This document shows positions 16,506 through 26,020 of a DNA stretch of 64,000 nucleotides, piece by piece. Position 1 is the first letter of the stretch. Every line of letters starts with the position of its first letter. The stretch lies in the NCBI GenBank assembly GCA_963713805.1, contig CAVQNF010000003.1, positions 62,001 to 126,000 of the forward strand, in the 5' to 3' direction. The stretch is from GAS188 sp963713805 (GTDB lineage: Bacteria > Pseudomonadota > Alphaproteobacteria > Rhizobiales > Beijerinckiaceae). The translations under genes and the position numbers were made by a program. The notes beneath the pieces are model-generated. The model was not told the DNA's origin. It worked only from the letters and a program-made list of their open reading frames with translations, and made no database searches.

Positions 16506-18665
16506 ATGTTCGATATTCAACGCGAAGTGCTGGATTGGGGCGGGCGCCGTCTCGTCCTCGAAACCGGCAAAGTGGCGCGCCAGGCCGACGGCGCGGTGCT
16601 CGCGACCTATGGCGACACCGCGGTGCTCGCGACGGTGGTCGCGGCCAAGGTGCCGAAGCCCGGCATCGATTTCATGCCGCTCACCGTGAACTACCAGGAG
16701 AAGGCCTTTGCGGCCGGCCGCATTCCGGGCGGCTTCTTCAAGCGCGAAGGCCGTCCGTCCGAGAAGGAAGTGCTCGTCTCGAGGCTGATCGACCGCCCCA
16801 TTCGCCCGCTCTTCATCGACGGCTGGCGCTGCGACACACAGGTGATCGTCACCGTGCTCTCGCATGACCTCGAGAACGACCCCGACATCGTCGCCATGAT
16901 CGCGGCCTCCGCGGCGCTTACCATCTCGGGCGTGCCCTTCATGGGCCCGATCGGCGGTGCGCGCGTGGCCTATGTCGACGGCCAATACGTGCTCAATCCG
17001 ACGCTCGATCAGGTGAAGGCCTCCGGGCTCGACCTCGTGGTCGCGGGCACGCAGGACGCGGTGCTGATGGTCGAGTCGGAAGCCAAGGAGCTTTCCGAGG
17101 ACGTGATGCTCGGCGCCGTGATGTTCGGCCATAGGGGCTTCCAGCCCGTGATCGAGGCCGTCATCCGCCTCGCCGAGATGGCCGGCAAGGAGCCGCGCGA
17201 GGTGGCGAAGCCCGACCATTCGGCGCTGGAGAAGGCGGTGCTCGATCTCGCCGAGACGGATTTGCGCGCCGCCTACAAGATAACCGCCAAGCAGCAACGC
17301 TATGATGCGGTCGACGCCGTGAAGGCGAAGATCAACGCGCATTTCTTCCCCGAAGGGCAGGAGACAGGCCACAGCAAGGAGGAAGTCGCCGGCGTCTTCA
17401 AGGAGCTGCAGGCGAAGATCGTCCGCTGGAACATCCTCGACGACGGCATCCGCATCGACGGACGCGACGTGAAGACGGTGCGCCCGATCGCGAGCGAGGT
17501 CGGCGTGCTGCCGCGCACGCACGGCTCGGCGCTGTTCACGCGCGGCGAGACACAGGCGATGGTGGTCGCGACGCTCGGCACCGGCGATGACGAGCAGTTC
17601 ATCGACGAGCTCGAGGGCACGCGCAAGGAGACCTTCCTCCTGCACTACAATTTTCCGCCCTATTCGGTCGGTGAGACCGGCCGCATGGGCTCGCCGGGCC
17701 GGCGCGAGATCGGCCATGGCAAGCTCGCCTGGCGTGCCATTCATCCGTTGCTGCCGCCGCACCACGAGTTTCCCTACACCATCCGCCTCGTGTCCGAGAT
17801 CACCGAGTCGAACGGCTCATCCTCGATGGCGACGGTGTGCGGCTCCTCCCTCGCGCTGATGGACGCCGGCGTGCCGTTGCGCCGTCCGGTGGCGGGTATC
17901 GCCATGGGCCTCATCCTCGAAGACGAGCGCTTCGCGGTGCTCTCCGACATTCTCGGCGATGAGGATCATCTCGGCGACATGGATTTCAAGGTGGCGGGAA
18001 GCGACAACGGCATCACCTCGCTGCAAATGGACATCAAGATCACCGGCATCACCGAGGAAATCATGCGCGTGGCCCTCGCCCAGGCGAAGGACGGGCGCCT
18101 GCACATCCTCGGCGAAATGGCGAAGGCGCTGACGGGGGCGCGGGCCGAGCTTGGCCAATACGCGCCGCGCATCGAGGTCATCCAGATCCCCGTCGACAAG
18201 ATCCGCGAGGTGATCGGTTCGGGCGGCAAGGTGATCCGCGAGATCGTCGAGAAGACCGGCGCCAAGATCGACATCTCCGATGACGGCATGGTCAAGGTCG
18301 CTTCCGCCAACCATGAATCGATCGCCGCGGCGCTGAACTGGATCAAGTCGATCGCCTCCGAACCCGAGCCCGGGCACATCTATGAGGGCACGGTCGTCAA
18401 GGTGATGGAGTTCGGCGCCTTCGTGAACTTCTTCGGTCCGAAGGACGGCCTCGTTCATATCTCGGAGCTCGCGGCGCGGCGCGTCGCCAAGGTGACCGAC
18501 GTGGTCAAGGAAGGCGACAAGGTGAAGGTGAAGTTCCTCGGCATGGACGATCGCGGCAAGACGCGCCTTTCGATGAAAGTCGTCGATCAGGCGACCGGCG
18601 AGGACCTCACCGAGAAGCTGCGAGCCGAGCGCGACGCCGAACGGGCGCAAAAGCAGACCGCCTGA
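16506..18665 (+). CDS. pnp: Polyribonucleotide nucleotidyltransferase (PNPase)
   Basis: PNPase degrades RNA 3' to 5' by phosphorolysis and is a degradosome core enzyme. The 719-residue protein has two RNase PH-like domains (about 1-145 and 310-540) joined by an all-helical segment, then a KH domain (IREVIGSGGKVIREIVEKTG) and a C-terminal S1 domain (GHIYEGTVVKVMEFGAFVNF). I chose the ATG at 16506 (MFDIQREVLDWGGR) because GAGGA stands just before it and homologues begin there; the upstream in-frame extension has no homology. Confidence 0.97.
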   Translation: MFDIQREVLDWGGRRLVLETGKVARQADGAVLATYGDTAVLATVVAAKVPKPGIDFMPLTVNYQEKAFAAGRIPGGFFKREGRPSEKEVLVSRLIDRPIRPLFIDGWRCDTQVIVTVLSHDLENDPDIVAMIAASAALTISGVPFMGPIGGARVAYVDGQYVLNPTLDQVKASGLDLVVAGTQDAVLMVESEAKELSEDVMLGAVMFGHRGFQPVIEAVIRLAEMAGKEPREVAKPDHSALEKAVLDLAETDLRAAYKITAKQQRYDAVDAVKAKINAHFFPEGQETGHSKEEVAGVFKELQAKIVRWNILDDGIRIDGRDVKTVRPIASEVGVLPRTHGSALFTRGETQAMVVATLGTGDDEQFIDELEGTRKETFLLHYNFPPYSVGETGRMGSPGRREIGHGKLAWRAIHPLLPPHHEFPYTIRLVSEITESNGSSSMATVCGSSLALMDAGVPLRRPVAGIAMGLILEDERFAVLSDILGDEDHLGDMDFKVAGSDNGITSLQMDIKITGITEEIMRVALAQAKDGRLHILGEMAKALTGARAELGQYAPRIEVIQIPVDKIREVIGSGGKVIREIVEKTGAKIDISDDGMVKVASANHESIAAALNWIKSIASEPEPGHIYEGTVVKVMEFGAFVNFFGPKDGLVHISELAARRVAKVTDVVKEGDKVKVKFLGMDDRGKTRLSMKVVDQATGEDLTEKLRAERDAERAQKQTA

Positions 18666-18699
18666 GGAAGCGCCGGCAGCCCCGGGATCGCGCATCGCA

Positions 18700-18777
18700 G
18701 TGAGGAGTGAAGAGTGAGGAGTGAGAGTGAAGTGAAGACTTGCTCCTCACTATCTCACTATTTCACAATTATTCACT
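18700..18777. repeat. Purine-rich short repeats facing a complementary pyrimidine tract
   Basis: From 18700 to 18738 the sequence is a run of GTGAGGA/GTGAAGA-like units, and from 18742 to 18777 it is largely their reverse complement (CTCCTCACTATCTCACTATTTCAC). The transcript could form a long imperfect hairpin after pnp (which stops at 18665) and before the NADH dehydrogenase start at 18824. It may end the pnp operon transcript or be a repeat remnant. Confidence 0.55.
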
Positions 18778-18823
18778 GCTCCCACTCGCGATCGCCGTCG
18801 CGCAACACTTCGGGGATCGTCCC

Positions 18824-20185
18824 ATGCCTGAAGCCGCCGCGACGTCCCGGCCATTGAATCTCACAGCCTCCACACCGTCCCATCGCATCGTCGTGGTCGG
18901 GGGCGGCGCCGCGGGGCTCGAGCTCGTCACTCGGCTCGGTGATCGGCTCGGCAAGCGCGGTCTTGCCGAGATCATCCTCGTCGAAAAAAGCCGCACGCAT
19001 CTGTGGAAGCCGCTTCTCCACGCCGTCGCGGCGGGCAGCATGGACCCGGGCGAGCACCAGTTGAACTATCTGGCTCAGGCCCACTGGCATCATTTCCGCT
19101 ATCAATTCGGCGAGATGATCGGGCTCGACCGCGTCGCGAAATGCGTGCATCTCGGCGCCACCTTCGACGAAGAGGGCCGCCAGATCACCGCGGCGCGCAG
19201 CGTCGGCTACGACACGCTGGTGATCGCCATCGGCAGCATCACCAATGATTTCGCCACGCCCGGTGCTGCCGAATATGCGGTCCCGCTCGAGACGACCGAG
19301 CAGGCGATGCGCTTTCATCATCGCCTGGTGAACGCCTTCTTGCGTGCGCAATCGCAGGAGGAAGCGGTGCGACCCGGCCAGTTGCATGTCGCCATCATCG
19401 GGGCCGGCGCGACGGGGACCGAGCTCGCGGCCGAGCTCTATCAGACGGCGCGCGAGGTCGCGGCCTTCGGCCTCGACCACGTCGATCCGGACAAGGATAT
19501 CCGCATCATTCTGGTCGAGGCCGCCGATCGCATCCTGCCGGCCTTGCCCGAGCGCGTATCGAGCGCAACGCTGAACATCTTGCGCGAGCTCGGGGTGGAG
19601 GTGCGCACGAAAGCGCGGGTCGCAGAGGTCCGGGCCGACGGCGTAAAGCTCGCGAGCGGCGAGGTCATCCCGTCCGAGCTCGTCGTCTGGGCGGCGGGCG
19701 TCAAGGGTCCGGACGTGCTGCGCGATCTCGACGGCCTCGAGGTGAACCGCGTCAACCAGCTCATCGTCAGCCCGACGCTGCGCACGACGCGCGATGCCGA
19801 CATCTTCGCCATCGGAGATTGCGCAGACTGCCCGCGGGAGGGTTACGACCAGCCGGTGCCGCCGCGCGCCCAGGCGGCGCATCAGCAGGCCTCCCATCTC
19901 CTCAGGCAGTTGAAGCGGCGTCTCGACGGCAAGGAGCTCCAGCCCTTCGTCTACCGCGATTTCGGCTCACTCGTGTCCTTCGGGCGTCTGGGCGCGATCG
20001 GCAGCCTGATGGGCTTCGCCATCGGCAAGGGTCTCTTCATCGAAGGCGCGCTTGCCCGCCTCATGTATCGCTCGCTTTACAAGATGCACGAGGTGGCGCT
20101 GCACGGCGCCGCGAAGACGCTGATCGGCGCCTTGGCGCGCAGCCTTTCGCATCGGCGAGGCGAGCCAAAGGTGAAGCTGCATTAG
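18824..20185 (+). CDS. Type II NADH dehydrogenase (NAD(P)/FAD-dependent oxidoreductase)
   Basis: NDH-2 passes electrons from NADH to quinone without pumping protons. The 453-residue protein has an FAD-binding motif near the start (RIVVVGGGAAGLEL, about 21-34) and an NAD-binding motif near 190 (AIIGAGATGTELA), followed by the second flavin contact DIFAIGDCAD and a C-terminal amphipathic region suited to membrane attachment. I chose MPEAAATS at 18824, after GGGGAT, over an upstream in-frame start at 18740 that lies in repeats. It stands alone on the plus strand. Confidence 0.88.
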   Translation: MPEAAATSRPLNLTASTPSHRIVVVGGGAAGLELVTRLGDRLGKRGLAEIILVEKSRTHLWKPLLHAVAAGSMDPGEHQLNYLAQAHWHHFRYQFGEMIGLDRVAKCVHLGATFDEEGRQITAARSVGYDTLVIAIGSITNDFATPGAAEYAVPLETTEQAMRFHHRLVNAFLRAQSQEEAVRPGQLHVAIIGAGATGTELAAELYQTAREVAAFGLDHVDPDKDIRIILVEAADRILPALPERVSSATLNILRELGVEVRTKARVAEVRADGVKLASGEVIPSELVVWAAGVKGPDVLRDLDGLEVNRVNQLIVSPTLRTTRDADIFAIGDCADCPREGYDQPVPPRAQAAHQQASHLLRQLKRRLDGKELQPFVYRDFGSLVSFGRLGAIGSLMGFAIGKGLFIEGALARLMYRSLYKMHEVALHGAAKTLIGALARSLSHRRGEPKVKLH

Positions 20186-20213
20186 AACTCGCCCTCCGCG
20201 CGCCGCGCGAGCG

Positions 20214-20669
20214 CTATTGCGGCGAAATTTGAGGCTTCGTATTGGGTTCGAGCGGCGGCTCGGGCGCATCGGTTTGCGGGAGGCGGCTGGCGTCGAGCGT
20301 CAGGACATTTCCCATCCACAATGCGTGCCTCAGATGGTCGTCTCGCGGCCGGTCTGTGTTCGGATGCACGAGGATCGTGAGGCCGAGGCGGTTCAGCATC
20401 AGCCAGGGCACGATCGCGGGGAACACCTCCTTGGCAAAGGAGATCTGGAACATGGCGCTCGGATGCGGCCCGACCGGAACGTCATGCCAGGATCCGTTGC
20501 GCACGAGGAAGCGCTCGGCCACGCGCTCCCGCAAGATCTCGGCGGATGCTCGCGTGGTCGCGGGATCGTAATAGATATGCGCGTGGAAGCTCGATATGCG
20601 CGACAAGGGCTCGGGTTCCGCGGCGGTATCGACCGGGCTTTCAGCGCTCTTTCGACCATTCATGGCCAT
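20214..20669 (-). CDS. DOPA 4,5-dioxygenase family protein
   Basis: The family includes extradiol dioxygenases that open DOPA rings in betalain-type pathways, but most bacterial members have no assigned substrate. The 151-residue product has the conserved start of the domain, SFHAHIYYDPATT, then VGPHPSAMFQISF, and HPNTDRPRDDHLRHALWMG. The His residues of the first and third segments are the likely metal ligands. It converges with the NADH dehydrogenase gene (28 bp between stops) and does not seem part of an operon. Confidence 0.78.
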   Translation of the reverse strand: MAMNGRKSAESPVDTAAEPEPLSRISSFHAHIYYDPATTRASAEILRERVAERFLVRNGSWHDVPVGPHPSAMFQISFAKEVFPAIVPWLMLNRLGLTILVHPNTDRPRDDHLRHALWMGNVLTLDASRLPQTDAPEPPLEPNTKPQISPQ

Positions 20670-20776
20670 TCGCTCCTATGGTTATTGATCGGCCTCGCCG
20701 CGCGAGTGCCGGATAGGCCGACGGCGACGCCGAAGGGAACACGCGCTTTCGCCACCGGCGAGGATCGAGAGCGCCC

Positions 20777-22834
20777 TCACCGCAGCATCGCGGCAACGTT
20801 TCCGCCATCGACCGTCATCACATCGCCCGTGGTTTTCTGCATCAGGGCCTGGGCCACGAAGGCATCTGCTACATCCTGAGCCGTGACTTCCTCGCGCAGC
20901 AGATTGCCGGCCATGTACTCGGCCGTCGAGACGCCACGCGCTTCGGCGCGTCTCTCGATCATTTGCGGCGTCAAGAGACCGGAGCGGATGCGATCGGGAT
21001 TGAGCGCGTTCACGCGGATGCCGTCACCGCCGTGCTCCAAGGCATATTGGCGCACCAGCGCGAGAAGCGCCGCCTTGGAGGTCCCGTAGGCGCCGAAATT
21101 CGGGCCCGGACTCACCGCCTGTTTCGACACGTTGAACAAAAGCACGCCGCCGAGCCTTTGCCGCTTCATGACCGCGACCGCCGCGCGCGCCACGTTCTGA
21201 TGGGCGAAGAAATTGATCTCGAAGCTTTGGCGCAAGATTTCATCCGGCATCTCGGCCATCATGCCGGTGAGTGCGGCACCGGCGTTCGAGACCAGGATGT
21301 CGACGCCGCCGAAACTCTCGACGATCTTCGCGAAAGCGGCTTCGACCGAGGCCTTCACCGTCACGTCGCAAGCCAGGCCCAGCGCGTTTTTGCCGAGCGA
21401 TTTTGCGACCGCGGAGGCCATCTCCCCATCGACGTCGAGGATTGCGATCTCCGCACCCTCGAGCGCGAAAGCCTTCGCGGTCGCGGCGCCGATCGCGCCC
21501 GCGCCTCCGGTCACGACGACGACATGACGCGCCAAGCGCTTTTGCGGCGTCTTTCCGAGCTTTGCCTGTTCGAGCGACCAGTACTCCATGTCGAACTGGT
21601 CGTCCTCGCCGATCGGGTCGAAGCGGCCGATCGCCTCGGCGCTGAGCATCGAAGAGGTCGCCGCTTCGAAAAGATCGCCCGCGACCTTGGCGTCTGCCTT
21701 GTCCTTGCCGACGCCCAGGACGCCTATTCCGGGAATGATGATGATGCGCGGCAAAGGATCGAGCGGCTTTCGGGTGCCGCCGACACGCGCGTTCTGTCGT
21801 GCGAAATAGGCTTCGTAACCGTCAACATAGTCCCGGAGCGCCGTTGCGGCATTTTCAGCCCAGGGCTTGAGCTCTCCTGGTTTCGGCAGCGCCAGGATGA
21901 GCGGCTTTCCCTTGAGGCGGATGATGTGGTCGGGCGTGACCGGCCCGCGCAGCGCACAGAAGGCGAGCTTCTCATCGGCCGCGAAGGCATGGGCCTCAGG
22001 GCCTTCGCGACAGTCGAAAACCCAGCGGCGCGGGCACTTTCCTTGTGCTGCCGCGCCGATCGCGCCGCGCAGAAGCGGAAACACTTCGGTCTTTCTCGCG
22101 ACCGCCTCCGCTTCATTCGACGAATGTTTCGGCCGCGGCCTCGCGGTCGCCAAGATGTAGTTTTCGGCAAGCGTCACGAATTCGATCATGCGCTCGTAAG
22201 CCTCGCGCGCCGTCGCCCCGAAGGAGAAGATGCCGTGCTTGACGAGCATGAGCCCTTCGACTTGCGGATTGGCCTCGAACGCCGAAGCCGCCGCCTTGGC
22301 GAGGCCGAAGCCGGGAAGAATATAGGGCACGCAGGCGATGCGATCGGCAAAGATGCGCCGGCAGATCTCCTCGACCTCGGGCTGATCGGCGATCGACACT
22401 GCCGCGACGGAATGGGTGTGATCGACGAACTTGTGCGGGAGGAAGGCGTGCAGGAGCGTCTCGACCGAAGGGTTCGGCGCGGCACTGTCGAGGAGATTGG
22501 CGCGCTGCACGCTCACCATATCCTCGTCGGCGAGCCGATCGAGCGAACGCAAGCGCAAGAGTGGATCGAGCCGCACGGCAGGATGGCCTTCGGGCTCGAT
22601 CGTGGCAAGGTCCCAGCCGCTTCCCTTGACGCAGAGCACGCGCACCTCGTCGCCATACACGTCGCGCATCATCGTCTTGACCGACGTGTTGCCCCCGCCA
22701 TGGAGCACGAGTTGCCAGTCGGAGCCGAGCAACCTTGCGCTATAGGTCCGCAACGCGAGATCCTCTCCGACGCCACGCTTTGTGTAGCTCGCGATGTCGC
22801 GCCCCGCCTCCGCGTCGGACCAGCGGCTCTTCAT
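20777..22834 (-). CDS. Bifunctional class II aldolase / short-chain dehydrogenase
   Basis: Resembles the RhaD-type fusions that join a class II aldolase with an aldehyde dehydrogenase of the SDR family in sugar (rhamnose or fucose type) breakdown. In 685 residues the aldolase part covers about 30-250 (LVLHGGGNTSVK, then HTHSVAAVSIADQ with metal-binding histidines) and the SDR part about 435-680 (VVTGGAGAIGAATAKAF, catalytic YGTSK, then DGIRVNALNPDRI). Its ATG directly follows the ppk2 stop codon (TGAATG), so the two are cotranslated. The true substrate is unknown, as no sugar transporter or kinase lies nearby. Confidence 0.85.
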   Translation of the reverse strand: MKSRWSDAEAGRDIASYTKRGVGEDLALRTYSARLLGSDWQLVLHGGGNTSVKTMMRDVYGDEVRVLCVKGSGWDLATIEPEGHPAVRLDPLLRLRSLDRLADEDMVSVQRANLLDSAAPNPSVETLLHAFLPHKFVDHTHSVAAVSIADQPEVEEICRRIFADRIACVPYILPGFGLAKAAASAFEANPQVEGLMLVKHGIFSFGATAREAYERMIEFVTLAENYILATARPRPKHSSNEAEAVARKTEVFPLLRGAIGAAAQGKCPRRWVFDCREGPEAHAFAADEKLAFCALRGPVTPDHIIRLKGKPLILALPKPGELKPWAENAATALRDYVDGYEAYFARQNARVGGTRKPLDPLPRIIIIPGIGVLGVGKDKADAKVAGDLFEAATSSMLSAEAIGRFDPIGEDDQFDMEYWSLEQAKLGKTPQKRLARHVVVVTGGAGAIGAATAKAFALEGAEIAILDVDGEMASAVAKSLGKNALGLACDVTVKASVEAAFAKIVESFGGVDILVSNAGAALTGMMAEMPDEILRQSFEINFFAHQNVARAAVAVMKRQRLGGVLLFNVSKQAVSPGPNFGAYGTSKAALLALVRQYALEHGGDGIRVNALNPDRIRSGLLTPQMIERRAEARGVSTAEYMAGNLLREEVTAQDVADAFVAQALMQKTTGDVMTVDGGNVAAMLR

Positions 22835-23665
22835 TCAGGACTCCTGCGCTTCGTGATATTTCTTCCTGATCGCCGCGAGATCGACCGTGGGCTTGGGTCG
22901 CGAAATCTTCAGCTCGTCGAGCGTATCCGCGATGATCTGCGAAGCGACGAAGTTGCGCAGGCGCTTGCGGTCTGAGGGCACGACGTACCAGGGCGCGCGC
23001 TCGCAGCTCGTCTTCGACAGCGCGTCCTCATAAGCCTTCATGTAACCATCCCAAAACTGGCGCTCGGTATAATCGGATTCGCTGATCTTCCAGCGCTTGT
23101 CCGGATCGTCGAGCCGATCCTTGAAGCGACGAAGCTGCTCTTCTTTCGACATGTGCAGAAACAGCTTGATCACCGTCGTGCCGCTGCGATGGAGAAGCTT
23201 CTCGAAGGCGTTGATCATCTCATACCGCTTCGACCAGACCTTCTTCGGGACGAACTCGTGCACGCGCTCGACGAGCACCGCCTCGTAATGGCTCCGGTTG
23301 AAGATCGAGAACCAGCCTTGCGCGGGCGCCACCTTGTGGCATCGCCAGAGGAAATCATGGGCTGCCTCCTCGGGCGTCGGCACCTTGAAGGAGGTGACGG
23401 TGCAGCTCATCGGGTTCATGGCGGACAGGATGTGCTTGACGACGCTGTCCTTGCCCGACGCGTCGAGCCCTTGGAGCACGATCAGCACCGAATGGCGACG
23501 CTCCGCATAGATGCGCAATTGCAGATCGGCCATGCGAGCCCGATTCTTCTCGATGAGCTCGTCGATTTCCTGGGCGCTCAGCGGGGCTTCCGCAAAGCGT
23601 GCGTCGAGGCGGGCGAGCTTCAACTGGGCATCGGGCTTGACGATGAAGTGCTTGCGGTAATCCAT
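22835..23665 (-). CDS. ppk2: Polyphosphate kinase 2 family protein
   Basis: PPK2 enzymes transfer phosphate between polyphosphate and nucleotides. The 276-residue protein has Walker A LQGLDASGKDS (64-74), a lid and Walker B-type FNRSHYEAVLVERVHE, and LQALDAAGKD-like features of class III members, which phosphorylate both AMP and ADP. Class II would be two-domain or distinct in these motifs, so class III is an inference. It precedes and is translationally coupled to the aldolase/dehydrogenase. No ppk1 is in the window. Confidence 0.85.
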   Translation of the reverse strand: MDYRKHFIVKPDAQLKLARLDARFAEAPLSAQEIDELIEKNRARMADLQLRIYAERRHSVLIVLQGLDASGKDSVVKHILSAMNPMSCTVTSFKVPTPEEAAHDFLWRCHKVAPAQGWFSIFNRSHYEAVLVERVHEFVPKKVWSKRYEMINAFEKLLHRSGTTVIKLFLHMSKEEQLRRFKDRLDDPDKRWKISESDYTERQFWDGYMKAYEDALSKTSCERAPWYVVPSDRKRLRNFVASQIIADTLDELKISRPKPTVDLAAIRKKYHEAQES

Positions 23666-23794
23666 CGCGGCGCTCCCGGTGGGGCGCCATTGCCTCGATA
23701 GTGACGGTATGGCGCTTTGTCTCCGTCACCCTGCCCATGAACCTGCCCGAAAAGCCTGCGACCTTTCGGCATCATGGCCAGGATCATCGACACG

Positions 23795-25039
23795 CTACCT
23801 TCCCGCCCGCAAGGCGTCGAGCACCACGCCGCCGGGCCGGCCCGTCTGAGGCAGGCCGAGCTTTGCTTCGTAGGCCTTGATGGCATCATGCGTCTTCGCA
23901 CCGACCGCGCCGTCCGGCGTGCCGACATCATAGCCGCGTTGCGTCAGAAGCGCCTGCACCTCCTTGCGTTCGACACGCGAGAGCCCGCGGTCATTGGTGG
24001 GCCAGGTGCCGACGAGCGGGCCGCCCCCCTTCAGCCGATCCGAGAGAAGCGAAATGGCGAGAGCATAGGATTCGGCTGCGTTGTAGGAATAGATCGCATC
24101 GAAATTATGCGTCACCAGAAACGCTGGTCCGTCGCGTCCCGCGGGGATAATCAGTCCCGCCGTGCCCGCGGCCGGCAGCGCGCGCCCGTCGGCGCGCCCG
24201 AGGCCGGCCGCCGACCAGAATGAGAACGGCCGTTTCGCGCCGCGCCCCGATGGCCCGCGATAGCCTTGCGGCAGCTTGACCTCGAAGCCCCAGCTCTCAC
24301 CTGTGGTCCAGCCGGATTTCCGCAGGAAATTCGCCGTCGAGCCCAGCGCGTTCGGTACCGAATCGACGATGTCGCGCTTGCCGCTTCCATCCATATCGAC
24401 CGCGAGACGCATGAAGGTCGACGGCATGAATTGCGTATGCCCGAAAGCACCGGCCCAGGAGCCGACGAGATGAGCCGGGTTGACGTTGCCCTCGTCGATG
24501 ATCTTCAGCGTCGCCAAGAGCTCGCCGCGAAAATACGAGGCATGCTCGCCATAGCAGGCAAGCGTGGCCAGCGATTGCACCAAGGGGCGCTTGCCGATCG
24601 ATTTCCCGAAATCGGATTCGACGCCCCAGACGGCGACGACCACATGCCGGTCGACGCCGAATCGTTCCTCGACCGCATCGAGCGTCGAGCGCCATTGCGC
24701 GAGCATGGCCCGCCCGTCCGCGATACGCTGATCGTCGACGAGCGCGGCGAGATAATCCCAGATCGGCGTCTTGAACTCAGGCTGCTGTTGTTGCAGCTCG
24801 AGAACGCTCTTGTCCGGGGAAAGTCCGCGCATCTGCGCGTCGAACGTGCCGGCGGAAACGCCTTTCGCGGCGGCCTCCGCCTGCATGCCCGCGACGCAGG
24901 CGCCGAAATCCTGCTCGGCGTAGGCCGGTCCCGCCACGCCTAGTGCGAGAAGACCGATGAACCGCGCCACGCCGAGGACGATCAGTGTGGGGAAGGGATG
25001 AGTTCGCGAGGAGATGATGAGTTTCGGCATGGTTTTCAT
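23795..25039 (-). CDS. MltB-type lytic murein transglycosylase with peptidoglycan-binding domain
   Basis: Lytic transglycosylases cut glycan strands of the wall, forming anhydro-muramyl ends. The 414-residue product has an N-terminal signal peptide (hydrophobic run about 17-40, cleavage near AYAEQ), the catalytic region VDRHVVVAVWGVESDFG, where Glu is the active acid, and the GAFGHTQFMPSTF motif. A peptidoglycan-binding domain fills the C-terminus (about 345-410). No clear ribosome-binding site precedes either ATG (25039 or 25030). It is divergent from yebC. Confidence 0.88.
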   Translation of the reverse strand: MKTMPKLIISSRTHPFPTLIVLGVARFIGLLALGVAGPAYAEQDFGACVAGMQAEAAAKGVSAGTFDAQMRGLSPDKSVLELQQQQPEFKTPIWDYLAALVDDQRIADGRAMLAQWRSTLDAVEERFGVDRHVVVAVWGVESDFGKSIGKRPLVQSLATLACYGEHASYFRGELLATLKIIDEGNVNPAHLVGSWAGAFGHTQFMPSTFMRLAVDMDGSGKRDIVDSVPNALGSTANFLRKSGWTTGESWGFEVKLPQGYRGPSGRGAKRPFSFWSAAGLGRADGRALPAAGTAGLIIPAGRDGPAFLVTHNFDAIYSYNAAESYALAISLLSDRLKGGGPLVGTWPTNDRGLSRVERKEVQALLTQRGYDVGTPDGAVGAKTHDAIKAYEAKLGLPQTGRPGGVVLDALRAGR

Positions 25040-25273
25040 TTAGAGGGGGCTTATGGTTAAAAATGGGTAAGGGCTTTTGCGCCAGTCCGGACGACCCCGT
25101 GTGCTATCGGAACAGGACAACTCGCGGGCTTCGCGTCGTGTTGGAGCCGCAAACCATCCATCCGCTGCCCCATCCATCCGCTGCCCTTGGTACCCTGAAG
25201 CGTCTGCCCTATAAGCGCAGCCTTCAGCACAACCTCCCGATGATCCTCGGCTTAAAGCCTGCCGGAGACTTGC

Positions 25274-26020
25274 ATGGCCGGTCACTCCCAGTTCAAGAAC
25301 ATCATGCATCGCAAGGGCAAGCAGGACGCCATGCGCGCCAGGCTCTTCGCGAAGCTCGCCCGCGAGATCACGGTGGCGGCGAAGATCGGCCAGCCGGATC
25401 CCAACTTCAATCCGCGCCTTCGCCTCGCGATCCAGGCGGCGCGCGCCGAGAACATGCCCAAGGACAATATCGAGCGTGCCGTCAAGAAGGCGCAGGGCGG
25501 CGATGCCGAGAACTATGACGAGGTTCGCTACGAAGGCTATGGGCCTGGCGGCATCGCCTTGATCGTCGAGGCGTTGACCGACAACCGCAACCGCACCGCC
25601 TCCGAAATCCGTTCCTATTTCACCAAGAGCGGCGGCAACCTCGCCGAAACGGGCGCGGTCTCCTTCATGTTCCAGCGCATCGGTCTCGTCGAATTCGCCG
25701 CGGAGGTCGCGAGCGAGGACGCGATGCTCGAAGCGGCGATCGAGGCGGGCGCGACCAACGTCTTCTCGTCCGAGAACGGTCATGAAATCACCTGCGCGGC
25801 CGATGATCTCGCAGAAACCGCGAAGGCGCTCGAAGCGAAATTCGGTCCGGCTCGCAAGGCTGCGCTCGCTTGGCGGCCGCAGAACACGATCGCGGTCGAT
25901 GACGAGAGCGGCGAGAAGCTGATCCGCCTCGTCGACACGCTCGAGGACAATGACGACGTCCAGAACGTCTACGCCAATTTCGAGATTTCCGACGCGCTGA
26001 TGGCCAAGATGGAGGGATGA
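25274..26020 (+). CDS. YebC/PmpR family transcriptional regulator
   Basis: Members of this family bind DNA or act on translating ribosomes; the precise role differs between YebC groups. The 248-residue product starts with the typical MAGHSQFKNIMHRKGKQDA and shows GPGGIALIVEALTDNRNRT and EITCAADDLAETAKALE. It lies directly before ruvC with a 4-nt ATGA overlap, the conserved yebC-ruvC arrangement in proteobacteria. A 234 bp gap upstream (25040-25273) must hold its promoter. Confidence 0.95.
   Translation: MAGHSQFKNIMHRKGKQDAMRARLFAKLAREITVAAKIGQPDPNFNPRLRLAIQAARAENMPKDNIERAVKKAQGGDAENYDEVRYEGYGPGGIALIVEALTDNRNRTASEIRSYFTKSGGNLAETGAVSFMFQRIGLVEFAAEVASEDAMLEAAIEAGATNVFSSENGHEITCAADDLAETAKALEAKFGPARKAALAWRPQNTIAVDDESGEKLIRLVDTLEDNDDVQNVYANFEISDALMAKMEG

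Noticed and set aside
20963..22975. 670-codon plus-strand frame opposite the aldolase/dehydrogenase
   Set aside because: No motif; the minus-strand protein has complete domains.
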